Source: Liopterus haemorrhoidalis (Eukaryota; Arthropoda; Insecta; Coleoptera; Dytiscidae). From it: a DNA stretch of 64,000 nt. The notes under the pieces were generated by a model. It saw only the letters and a list, made by a program, of their open reading frames with translations. It did no database searches and was not told where the DNA came from. The position numbers were made by a program, and so were the translations under genes. This document shows positions 41,946 through 54,500 of this stretch, piece after piece (the first letter of the stretch is position 1; every line of letters begins with the position of its first letter). The stretch covers positions 242,940,654-243,004,653 of the forward strand of contig OZ020611.1 in NCBI GenBank assembly GCA_963971575.1, read 5' to 3'.

Positions 41946-42330
41946 ATATACAAATATTTTTGGCATGTATCTCTATCTAGATATTTTTTATAATTCTGTA
42001 TCTGTATCTGCATCTAGATATAATTTTTCTTAGGTATCTGTATCTGTATCTGTATCTAGATATTTTTTTAAATGTATCTATTACAACACTGTCCGTATGT
42101 CTGTCTGTCTGTTTGTCGGTGCGGGGACACGAGAAAAGCGAATTTGATAGAAATTAGTCAGCGGGAAGTGGAAGTTTACTCGTGTCATTTTAAAGTTTTT
42201 TGCAAATATTTCGTAACACAAAAATATTTAGAAAAAAATTATTTGAACAAAATTTTTGGTGTTTTGATTAGTGATACTTTTTTTCCTCTTTTTACTTTAA
42301 TGAATAATTTGTCATATAGGTAAGCATTTC

Positions 42331-43069
42331 CGTATGAAAACGCCAAAATTTTAGTTTCTAAATTTTAAAATATGTCGAAAGGTATTTTATTTGATGACGT
42401 ATTCTGTGATAGCGCCCGATTCTTTGGGTGCAAAGTTAATTTTTTTACCATGTTTTTCAAAATTCATGAAGTATTTTTTAGAATTTCTGCGCAGATTTAA
42501 TAATATGCCTTCTTAATGAATACATATCAAATTAAGTGCACTATTGTGTACCGATTATTACCTTTTACATATTATATAAAGCTTTTTAATATTTGTCTGT
42601 CCAATTTATCAATCATTATGATATAACATAGGTAAGTTGCCAATATACTAATTGATTCGAAGAATCAAACCTAGAATCAATTCCAAAGTGTAATGTTAAT
42701 CAATCAAGGAGATTAAAAATGAACTAGATTAGCAGGAAATTGCATATATATGACGTTTTTGCATCTGCAATACGTAACACGAACACACACACACGTCCAC
42801 ACTAAAAGATATCAACGAATATGTAACACACACATATATAGAACTCAGGGTATATGTAATATATTCACTCACACACGCACAAAGACTACTACATAAATAT
42901 ATAACACACACATAGAAACTTGTTAGTTGTGAGCAGCATAGTACATATTTAGTAAATGGCTTTGTGGGTGTTGGTGTCTTTTCACACATGTATACTTACC
43001 AATACGTTTGCAGTCGGGTACACTTTCAAATAGCATTTCCGATATACCCCTAACTTGTGCTGCAGTTGG
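42331..43069. other. 5' flank of cuticle gene 3
   Basis: No gene. CA-rich stretches (CACGAACACACACACACG near 42780; ACACACACATATATAG near 42826) lie 250-300 bp upstream of the promoter. Confidence 0.45.
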
Positions 43070-43103
43070 TATATAAGGCACCTTTAATTACTGATTATTC
43101 AGT
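43070..43103 (+). promoter_or_regulatory. Core promoter of gene 3: TATA box and initiator
   Basis: TATATAAG at 43070-43077 and TTCAGT at 43098-43103, the arthropod initiator, about 30 bp apart. The start codon is 46 bp after the initiator. Confidence 0.88.
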
Positions 43104-43148
43104 CTAATTCTATATTTCGAGTAGTGTAGGATAACACATTTATACAAA

Positions 43149-43160
43149 ATGTACATGAAG
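43149..43160 (+). CDS. Gene 3, exon 1 (MYMK)
   Basis: ATG TAC ATG AAG then donor gtatgt at 43161. Same size and position as in gene 2. Confidence 0.9.
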
Positions 43161-45563
43161 GTATGTTAAGTGGATTTGGAAAATTTATAATAAAATTGGT
43201 AGGGTTAAAAAAAAGAATCGTTTTTTAATTAAATATGCGATAACTTGTTAATAATATTTATTACTTCTGTCCCAAAATTGTAGTTATAGTCGGATTGCTG
43301 ATAAGTGACTGTTCGTTGCTACAAGTATCGATATTCAATACTATATGCTTTCTCTGTCTATATCATTATAATTATTTGCATACCCATAGTAACGTATAGT
43401 GACGCAAGTTGACAACTAACCTTCCAAATTATTTGAATAAAAAACAAAACATTAGAAAGAAATGGCAAGATTCGTAGATATCTTTACTAATTAGAGCGCG
43501 AAAATAAATTTACAGCAGTACTCAAACAAACAAAATTATTAATTTTAAGGTTATAATTATAAAGAAGGAAAAATTTATACTCATACGTAAATTTTGGATT
43601 ATAATTTGTTGTTTATTCCAGCAGATTTAAAATTAAAGTTTGTGAATTTAATAATTGTCCGCAAGCCGTATTTTAATTAATATTTATTACCAGACACTGA
43701 CAGTTAACACAAATAACAAAAAACATTTTTAAAATCGCTGAAAAATGGTAACTATATTATTATATAAATGCATTACTTGATACATACATGTAACAGTCAC
43801 CTATCAGCAATCCGACTATACTTTTGGTGTCTAAATTTTGTCCTAAATTAATTGCCCATTCGTAAGGAAATTGTTAACACAAAAAGAATCTTAATGGAAT
43901 CAATAAAAATTGTTCTAAAAAATCAATTAAAATAAGAACATTAAATATTAACAATAATTTTCATTCATTTTCATGAATATTGAGCAGTTTTTGGTAGTTA
44001 AAATTGCTTCCAAATTGCCTATTATGTTATTTAAAAAGTGTTTCCCAACCACCGGTCGGCCGGATGTTCTTGCAGTTCAGCCTAGAAGTGACATATTGTA
44101 AAAATAATCTTCTTCTCTATACAGGGTATTATATTTTAGTGGACCCAGCAAATATCTCGCTTATTTATTAATTTATTTCATATAACATGATTTATACAGC
44201 AACATGTAAGCTACTTGATGACGGATGTACATTCATGATACCACTTCCGGTTTATTAGTAATTAATATCAACTTTGAAATTTCAAACGGAACATACTAGA
44301 TTTTTTTACAAATTTGAAAAGTACATGAAATTTGCTTTACAATCATGTAAAATAATCCATATGTTACATTATTAAAAAGTAAAATGGCGGGCACTTTTTT
44401 ATACACCTAGTCGAAAAAAGAATAGTGAGCCATGACTATATATTATGACAAACTCAAAAATATTTTTGGATGTTTCGTTGACCAAATATTTTGAAAATAA
44501 ACATTTTTTTACTTGGAATATCCTGTATATTGCTAAGCCATTGGAACAACATTTTTTTTTTTGTCTTTATAAAAAACTAAACATGTTTATAATAAAAAAA
44601 ATTTAATAACAGAAATATCAGCGTTACAGTCTGTTTCAAACGCTTAGGCGGAACTAAATGGGAATTTCGTTCTTTTAGGTTGTCACGACAAGGGACCTTT
44701 CTTGGGTTATTTCATTTTTCACGTTGGAATGTCAAAATTTAAAATTACAACAATGAAACCATGGAAACGAATGACCTATGTCAAAATTAAATGATTTTTT
44801 TATATATTTTAATGACAAAAAAATAAATAAATGGGAAATTTGTATTAAGAATTACACAAAAAATCAAAATATAAAGAAAATGACATTTTAAAATGATATT
44901 AACGTTAACCAAAAAATGTTTATTGTAAGTATGATTTACAAAGCTTAAACAAAACGGCCGAAAAGCACGATTTAAGCGATGAAAATAACTAAATTGCAAA
45001 ATCTAGTTCCGCCTAAGCGTTTGAAACAGACTGTACAAACTTATAAAAATAGTACGATTAAAATCTTACATATAATAAAAACAAAAGTAAAAATTGTTAG
45101 CTATGGGCACATCGTCCAATAAATTTTGATTATTTCCAAACTATTTTCCAAAAAAATTAATTACTTTACAGTAGTCAAATTTCCTTCATAGAGATACGGC
45201 ACTATTATAGTATTTCCTAGAACTCCACACCAAACATTTATAGAAAATCTTGTTTCGTTGTCACACAGTGCGGAAAGCATGTGTATTTTCACGTGCCGGC
45301 CGAATACCGAATATTGCTACTACTTCGACCGAATTCGAATATTAAAAAAAATGTCCTGTGCGCATACTAATGTTCTGATCCGTAACAAAGGAGGCGCCCG
45401 CCATGGACCCAATTGTGTGTAATAATTTGAATTTCTACCCCCAACTCCCGGTCTTAGAATATTTGTCAATATAATATTTGAATTTATACCTTCCCTCAAA
45501 GTCAAGTACCTTTTTTAGGGTTTTGTAAGTATGACCAAAAAACCCTTATACCGTCATTTTGTC

Positions 45564-45597
<34 letters not shown>

Positions 45598-48500
45598 AAA
45601 AATTGTAGCTAAACGGCTAAACCTAGAGAGTTGAAATTTGGCATGCTTATACAACACTTTGACCCGCACATAGGAAAAATACTAAAACATCTAAAAAACA
45701 TATCCCCCTAAAAATATAAACAAATATGTGCTCATCGAAAAAAAAAAAATATTTTTTTATAATTCTGAGTAGGATATCAAATGAAAGCCCTTGGTACGTG
45801 GATTAACAATCAAATTTTTATTTTTGCAAAATAAATTATTTTGAAACGATTTTTGCCAAAATTGTGCAAAAAAATTTTTGTCCCATACCTTGTAGCCCAG
45901 ATGGTTTAAACTAAAAATCTGAATAAATTCTAAGTATTGTACATTGGTGTGAACCGGAATAATACAACAGGAATTTTTGATCAGATTACGTTTTTGGAAA
46001 AAAACGCATTTTTTGTGATTTTTTGCTAATAATGTACACAAGTTATAGCTTTGTAACACGCTACAATGGAACGTGTATGCTGGTGTAGTGGTTTTGGCGC
46101 TGGCGTTTCACCCAAGTATCTCGATCCGAAAAGGATCGAACCCTGCGAGAAGAGACAATATTATTTTTTTTTTTAATTTTTATATTGTTTAAATAATTTT
46201 TTCAAAATTCTAGTTATATTTTGGCAAATGTTGCATTTAATTTTTAAAAGCGTAAATTTAATAACCAGTGGAAATTGTTTAAATTATAATTTAATTCTGT
46301 TTCAATGTACACGAAATCAGAGGGGCGGAACTTATAACAACCAATGGAAGCCATAGGCACAATTTTTAAAATTCTTAATGAAACTTGCTATATAAAAAAA
46401 AAATACTGCTCATATTTAGAAACCTAAATAATGGTATTAGGCGTTCGAATTAAAATTATCAAAAAAAAATAGTTTAATATAAAATTTGTTTTGGCATCCC
46501 AAATAATCATCATTCACTTACTAAATACCTGCAAAACCCTAAAATGTGTGAAAATTCACACTTCACATCAATACCCGTGGTACGGTACTTTTTCATCAAC
46601 CCTTGTCAAACACCAAATCATTTGATAATTCAGTAATAAATAGACTTTGCACCTCTTATAATAACAATTTTTCAGATATTGACCTTTTTAACGTAAATTT
46701 AATTCAATTTAAACGCCTTTGTATTAACAAATTAAAGCACATACGTTCTGGCTGATATTATTTCTTTTCCAATTTATCCGTTCTGTACTTCTATACTTTA
46801 ATATTCATTTCATTATTCAATTGTAAAATAAATAAAATAAATAAATAAAATAAATAAAATTAATAAAATAAATAAATAAACAAATATACTAAACAAAAAC
46901 TTGCAGTATAAAAAATAAACGTTAATATTTGACGGGTGAGCACGCATGCGCATAACTCTTTTACACTTGTTTTGCAAAAACCTGAAATGTGTGAAAATTC
47001 ACACTTCACATCAATTTTTTAAATTATGTTTTGGGTGGGCCCTTCTATTAGTGTTTAACTTGCACTCTTAATTAGGGAGTACAAGTTAAACACTTACTAC
47101 TAGCATTTGATACTCTTGTTACAGTTCTGTTGATCTACTGCCACCTTATAGCGCGAATATAGTTACTTTTGTGAGCCGTCTGTTCTGACCGATCGTTGAA
47201 GTCTCCTATTTTATAATATTTTTATTTGTACCAGTAATGATTGAATTATTTTACCGAGAATTGAGAGAAACAATGTGAAAGTGAAAAAATGGATGTTTGT
47301 AGGGATGAAAGGATGGCATTTGTTTGAGGCAGTACCCTTAAAAACGTTATTTGTTAGAATAATGCAATTTTGAGATAATTGCAAAAATCATTATAATCCC
47401 ATTTGTAATAAGTTGGGAATATAAATTTTGGACCCACTTATGTTTAAGGTACCAAACATTGAATTCAAACTTGTCATTAAAATGATTTTGTTCTTTTTTT
47501 TTAATATTATTTATTTATAATTTTTAGGGTTTTGTAGGTATGACCACCAAAAACCCCTTATAACGTCAGTCATGTGTCTGTCTGTCTGTACGGTAGCTTA
47601 ACATGAAAAGTTGAATTTTGGTACGCTTATACAACTCTTTGACCCAATAATCTCCATAATATATTATACATTGATGGGAACCGGAATAGTTCAACAGGAA
47701 TAGATTTATCATTTTCTGTCATTTGTGAGTGGTCGAATAATGTAATGAATTTTTCATCTTTATAGAGAACGTATTTAATATGAACCCGTATATATTTCTT
47801 ATTAATTTAATGAAGACTTGGGTACGAAGTAAATGCAGAAAAAATCGCTAGGATTTTTTAATTTACATTTTCCTACGTCGTAATATTCGCAAAATATTTA
47901 AATTTAATTTAAACAAATTTACATCTCTTCTTACTTAAGTGAAAAGATGGTAGTATTATTAAAAGCAGTGTAAGAGGGGGTGCGTCTTGCAGTATGAAAG
48001 ATGGCGCGCATAAATTCTCTTCTATGAAAGCCAATGTTAATTATTTTTATTATTTTGTTTGCTAGAAGAGAACCCATGTAGAAAATGTCAAAGAAAGAAT
48101 ATTTTTTTCTAAATAGTCAAATAGTTTATTTTAGAGATATTTTGTTTCTTTTTTATTATTTTCAAAGCTTGCTACGTTCAACTTTGTAAAACTTATGTTG
48201 ATTATTATTTTGTAAATAAATGGTCGCCATTTTGAAATGGTTAACATAAAAATATGATTTTTTGGTGTCATTGTAAAGCTAATTTAATGTACTTTTAGGA
48301 AAAAAATATAAAATTATCGATTCCCTATGCTAGATCCAAAGTTGACATCATTTCCGGTGAAACCGGAAGTGCCTCAGAATTCTTATAGTAACCTTTAGAT
48401 GGGCCTTTTTGTCTAGTTTAACTTTTGTTCTGAAGATTTTTTGTATCTTTACAAATAAAAGAGATTTTAGGGGTGCCTCGTTTCAAACAAACACCCTGTA

Positions 48501-51500
48501 TATATTTTTTTTAGGCGTGTTAGATGGTACTGAATATGGTTTAGATTTTTGAATTTTACCTTCTTATTTATGTTAATAATGAACCACATGCATTTCATTT
48601 GAATCATCTTTTTTACTTGCCCGACCTTAATATATAAGGGGCAAGTATTGTAATCGCGAAAATTTTCGATGTCGAGATTTTGACTGATGACCACGTTTCA
48701 TGGTCCAGGGACTCCAAAAAACTTATTTTCGAAGTGCCGTCCGTATGTGTGTGTGTGTGTCTGTGTGTCTGTATGTATACACGATAACTCAAGAACGATT
48801 CAACTTAGAGAATTCGTTCTAGTACTAAAAAATTCTCCTATTAAATGGGAAGAGCCCTATTGTTTTTTGTGAAGATCGGTTGACTAGAAATGGGAGTTTA
48901 CTCGTGTCGATTTTAAGATTTTTGCGAATATTTAGCAACAGAAAAATATTACGAAAAAAATTATTGAACAAAAGTTACTATAAATGCAATTACTAATAAC
49001 TTTTATTTGAGACTTTTTTTGATAAAACGAAAAATTTAGAAAAATTTTTGTAAAATTATTTAAAATTTCTCTAAATAAAAGTCTCAATTTTTTCATACTT
49101 ATATGTAACGTTTCCATGGTCATGATAATTAATTCGTAACTAGTAAACCAAGCAAGCCTTGGACAAAAATTTGTATAGAACATAATTTGATGTATTTTTG
49201 AAGATTTATCTAAATATTTAATTTTTTTTTTTTAAATTTATGTTTTTTTAAATTTTTTTTATGGGAGGGCAAGTCTAGCGGAGGTTTCCCTTCGCCACTG
49301 GTTTTTATACAGATTTAATCAATTAATCGGTACATATTTGCTTGTAGGTATTCGTTTTGGTAGCCACAGTCGCTATTGTGAGCGGTATGCCACAATACGG
49401 TGGTCATGGATACGGTGGAGGTCATGGATACGGCGGAGGTCATGGAGAACAAATCATCAAGGACTACCACGTAAGTTACCAACCCTATAACGTCTTTCAA
49501 CACTTATTCCGATTGGTTGCTTTTTCCTAAATCTTTTGTGATGTCATTGAACATGAACTTGAAACTACTTAAAATTTATCCAATACTGCTACATACGCAG
49601 ATATTCGATTGTTTGTGCAGTTTTAAGGACATCAACACTATACAAAAATGTTCCTATACGAAACTTCGTTTTCTGATAGTTTCGTCTGCTTCGATGCTGT
49701 CCACATGTCTGTTACTTCTTCTCGTACGTGTATTAATGTGCTCAGAGCAGTGGTGCAGCCAGGATTTAGTCTTGGGGAGGGCCGAATCAAATTACGAGGG
49801 CACGCGGGCCGCATTCGGCCTCAAACTAATTTTTTGTTGCCCTTGAAGCGTTAATGAAAAACGCGAGCTTATTTAGGGGAAAAATATATTTAAAAATTTA
49901 AAATATACTCTCTTCCCCTTTTCTGTTTATAAAAAAAAATTCAAGAAACCCTTTGGTATATTTAAAGTTTCGTCACTGCTTATCATTTTGTATAGAAAAA
50001 AGACCGCGACCCAAAACAGTTCGACACCTCTGCTGTTGTATATTGATGTTTATAACAAATAATAATTCCATTATTTGTTGATAAAAAAAGTAATTGTTAA
50101 TCCATGTATCAAAAACTTTCATTTGATATCCCTCAAAATTTTACAAACTTTTTTTCTTGGATAAGTACATATTTGTTTATATTTTTCGCGGGATATATTT
50201 TTTACGGCTCAATATTTCTCGTACTTATGTATTCTCTAAATCAGCCGCTTGACCACAATAGGGGATACGCATAAAATTTGTATTTCCTTAAAACTACATT
50301 ATTTTGATATGTTAATGTTAGTTATGTCACCTAACAAAACAAAAATTACATTTTAATTAATATTATAGCCAAATTTTTGAATTAAAATATCGTAAATTTG
50401 AAATAAGCCGACCACGGAGCGAAGGTTGCCGAGTAAAAACGACTGAGTATGACGTCAAACGATAGGGGTTTCACATCACAGATACAGCTACAACATAATC
50501 TTTACACGTGTGTGTATTGTATTGTTCGAGAGTTTTGTATTTGTTTTTAAACAATTTTTCACGCATTTATTATTAAAATGGCAGATAAAGATTTTGTTAG
50601 GGTTCAGAGTGATAATTTACCCAACATTGATGCATTTATGCTCATGGAATATATGAAACATAATTAATGCTACAGTGCTGAAGAAATACGTGGTGTCAAA
50701 GTAATTTTTATTTTATATTCTATAACTTTATGTAAACAAACGCTGCAACTCTGTAAAATGTAAATATTTATGTAATTTAGATGTCAGAATTTTACTACAT
50801 TGTTTACATGAAGTTACAAAACGTTAGAGGCATAATTGAAATACTGCAATATAAGTTATATATTTTAATATAAAATTTAATTCGGTAAACATGTATAAAT
50901 TGTTTTTATAGAATTAAACTTTATTTTAATTAAAAACACTCTAACTTTACATAACCTATAAAAGTTATACAAACAAATAAGTTCACGACAGACTATGTAC
51001 GCCGGTAAGCTAGTAGTGTCATGCGTCAGTTAGAAGGGGTATGACGTCACACGTCGTTTTCGCGCGCTACATATATTTATGATTTTTTAAGCCTTCAAAT
51101 TACAAAAAAAAAAAAAAATTAAAAACTATTTTTTATGTTTATATGCAACAAGAGGAATATAATAAAAAAATTTAAAAAAATAATGCCTATCCCCTATTTC
51201 AACAGAACGAACAGACTCATGTGACGGAAAAAGGATTTTTTGATTATACCTACGAAAACCTAAAATAACATGTAAATATGCATTTTCTGTTAATTTCAAC
51301 ACTAATCATAATAAAATATAGCTTATTATTATTGTAAAATACATAAGTTATTTTGCTGTAAGATTATGTTAAATTTGTTAAATTTTAATTTCATTGGACC
51401 TTAAGAGGGGGATGTGCCCCCCCCCCCCCCGAATACGTTACTGTTGTTCAGTACAACTATATCAGTCCTTTTTGTGCGTAAAACATCTTAATTTCAAAAA

Positions 51501-54500
51501 TACCTGATAAGATATTGATATTCACATTTATCGACAAAATAAAACCAAATACCGCTTTTTAGAGCGCGATTGTCTCCAAAACTACTCTTTTTATTATATT
51601 TCTACTATTTCTACTCTATTGCACGTTTTAAAATTACATTCTGAAGGTTATAACGAAGCCAGATTTCCACTTTATCTTATCCGAATCGAGTAATTAGTTG
51701 TTTAAAACAGTTTTATCATTTAATTGGGCGAATGTTTTAGTCGATGTGTCAGGGGGAAAAAGGACCAACGCTCCCCTTCATATAATTCGTTGGAGCATAT
51801 TTGGAAAGTGATGTATTTTCACTTAAAGAATAATTATGTCGCTTTATCAAAAGTAGGCAATCTTAAAAAGATGTTTATTTATACGAAAAAAAAAAAAAAA
51901 TGCCAATATTGTTTACAATGAAATAATTTAATTTAATTAAGTACTGTTGTGGCTAAGAAATTTTATATTCAACTCCCCGAGTAGCGCCGTGTAATCTGCT
52001 AGTATTGTATTAAAATTGTGCAAATTCTGCTGGCCCTCGGGAGGGCCGAGGCCCATCGCCCCCCCTTGTCTGCGCCACTGGCTCAGAGGAATCACAAGTT
52101 ATTTGAGCTAATGCCAATATATCATAAAATTTGTTCCGTAATGTATCTAAATATGCGACCAACGATTGTAACAAATCTATTACCATTTTCAGATCTATTG
52201 CGGAAGATTGTAATAGTATATTCTGTAACAAGGTTGGAATGAGAAAATTCAATGCGAGTGGAACATTTACAGCGCGAGCCGCAGGCGAACGTGAGGAACC
52301 ACGAGCATCGAATTTTCTCATTCCAACCGAGTCACAGACCCTACTTTCTCCACGACCACCAGAACAAAAAAATAAATATAACAAATAATTATTTTAACAA
52401 ACATTTTATTTTAACAAATAATTTATATTACATAACAAATTAGTCAATTAATTAAACTTGTTCTTTTATTTATTATTTGTTTAATTTTAGTATAATTTGC
52501 CGCATATCGGCCACTATTTTAGTACTTTTTAAGAAGTTATGTTGCATTTGTTGTATATATGTTTATATTTTGCATATATGCAAGGTAAACATTGCATATA
52601 TTTTAATGTAACCCTACGAAAACAAATGACAACAAGCATGGAATAGTTATTCCATAACAAGTGATGGAATGAAATACACGCAAAATGCGTAAGAAGTTAA
52701 GTGCTTTAGAATAACACTCCAACTTTTGTGTTAGAATATTAACTTTCTGTAGTCAAAATTGATTTTAGAATTGGTCAATTCTATAGTGGTCGTGGCGAAA
52801 GATTTATTTGTTGCATTGAATCTTGAAAGAATTATTCCAAAATTAGAAAGGATACTTGTTTCCAAGAAGTACATTTTGGTCCATTTAATACTTTTAGCAA
52901 AAATAATTCATATATATTATAAAATTATTAATTATAAAATTTTAACATATAACTGGGGGCCTCCACTGCCCGTGGGGTCCGGGGCGATCGCACCCTCCAA
53001 ACCCCCTTTAATCTGGCTCTGGCTTAACGAAAAGTTTAGTTAGTGTGCCAGAAACATTTGGCAGATATAAAGCTGTTATTATAAAATTATATACACTGTT
53101 ATGGGTCGTTTATTAGATGTATTACTTAACTAATGATTCTGATATAATACATGTAATTATTTGTGAATATGCATGCAGTGGCTGTAGCTATATCGTCATA
53201 TTCGGAAAACATTATTTATGTGGTTATTTATGACATGCGTCATAAACGGCCATTAATTATACGTGAAGAAAGTAGCATTAGAAATTCACTACAAATTATA
53301 CCACTTTTGCTCCAAATCAACCCATTACATAGATATGTAAACCTGAATTACACACCTGTAATTTTGGTTATAGCATTTTAGGCGCAAAGTTTTGTTAAAT
53401 CCAAACATGATTTAATAAAATTTTGAATATTAAATTGAGTTATAAAGGTGAAAATCTTTAACGAATCACTGAATACGTCCTAAAATCTTTGTATTTTAAT
53501 TTAAAATATTTCATTTATTTTTACCGGCCGTCAACTATAAGGGAGGTATTGTGATCATACCGATTTTGACATTTCGAGATTTCGATGGATCTCTACGAAT
53601 TGAGGTCCCTACATAACGTTTTGACTATTTTTAACATGATGTCTGTCGGTCTGTCTGCCTGTCTGTCTGTTGGTCTGCCAGTAGGTCCGTGTACACATGC
53701 AGAGCAAATTCGGCTAAAAGGATTTTTATGAAACTTCCTATTTAAGCTTTTGTCATCAATGGTACGAGTTGATCAACTTTTGGTAAAAATCGGTTAGCTA
53801 GAAATGGGAGTTTACTCGTGTCGTTTTTAAGATTTTTGTCTATTTAACACGTTTTTAGCAAAAAATGTGCTAAAAAAGTTCTTGTCCCGTCCCCTTTTAC
53901 TCAATGGGGTTAAACAACAAATTTGAAAAAATTTCGAACATTGATTTGAGCCGGAAACGTACTAGAGGAATTTTTGATCAGATTGTGTTTTTGAAAGATA
54001 TTGCAGTTATTGTGTTTTTGACAAAATTAATTATTTTTTAATTCATAACTGAATTATGGCTAACAATGTAATGGATTTTTTTGTATTTATAGCCAAGATA
54101 GTGCGTGTATTTTTTTAAAATTAAAAATATAAAAAAAAAAAATAATATTTTTTTAATAAACACTCAACACTTTAGTTCAGTTAGGAGTTCAGGAGTGTTC
54201 AGTTATTTTATTATACTATTATACTCTGTGAATTAACCTATTTTTTTAATTACATTAAATTATTTTTTTTTCAAATATCAAAGAGGAATAAATCATTTAG
54301 ATTCACAGACGAAAATTAAAAAAATATACTTACTTAATCCTTTGTTACCGTTAGGAGACAGGCTGGAAAAAAATAAAAAAATAAATGAATAAATAAACCT
54401 TCACTATGCCCAGAGGGCATTCTACTAGAAATGTTGTAATATTTATATTAATTTACTCTACATGAATTATAAAATTATATATTGTTTCTAGGCCCCAGCT

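Larger units (their letters stand above)
39644..42091. mobile_element. hAT element (family G) with three nested insertions
   Basis: Ends CAGTGTTGTAATG and TATTACAACACTG; flanking octamers tctgtatg and tccgtatg (7 of 8). Subtermini are rich in TATCTAGATAC and GTATCTGTATCT words on both sides. Inside are MITE H (39657-39926), a 164-bp MITE (40422-40585) and a LINE relic (41270-41945). A 60-codon frame at 40611-40793 is not recognised and could be a decayed piece of transposase. Confidence 0.8.
39530..42330 (+). repeat. Family A repeat split inside its GTCT tract by a hAT element
   Basis: Left part ends in about 14 tandem GTCT units (39558-39640). After the insert the tract continues (GTATGTCTGTCTGTCTG, 42095 on) into GGGAAGTGGAAGTTTACTCG and TGCAAATATTTCGTAAC, matching the second half of family A (for example 48890-48970). 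Confidence 0.6.
43161..49347 (+). other. Gene 3 intron 1
   Basis: 6187 bp, gtatgt to cttgtag, made largely of transposons listed separately. 47030-47525 and 47711-48127 hold nothing recognised except a hairpin near 47055-47097. An orphan hAT-like end (ttcgccactg) lies at 49280-49290. Confidence 0.88.
49748..52080. mobile_element. hAT family E1, copy 2, duplication gctcagag
   Basis: 2333 bp. Ends CAGTGGTGCAGCC and TCTGCGCCACTG; identical octamers gctcagag (49740-49747, 52081-52088). The body tracks copy 1 (9730-12691) with the same word order (GGGAGGGCCGAATCAAA, CGCGGGCCGCAT, AAGAAACCCTT, TTTTTCGCGGGATATATTTT) but lacks the foldback and SINE and has its own 936-bp insert. Net core about 1.40 kb. 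Confidence 0.92.
49471..54491 (+). other. Gene 3 intron 2
   Basis: 5021 bp, gtaagt to gtttctag. Contains hAT E1 copy 2 with a nested ISL2EU-like element, a small inverted repeat, a family A/B fusion, and unassigned AT-rich sequence at 52330-53520 and 54080-54480. Confidence 0.88.

Noticed and set aside
46081..46143. Possible functional tRNA gene
   Set aside because: A and B boxes are present but arms do not pair into a cloverleaf and a related segment occurs in the family B copy at 30717-30772; best seen as tRNA-derived repeat sequence.
51724..51921. 65-codon frame in hAT E1 copy 2
   Set aside because: The equivalent stretch in copy 1 (12400-12570) is not conserved as a frame, so it is chance.
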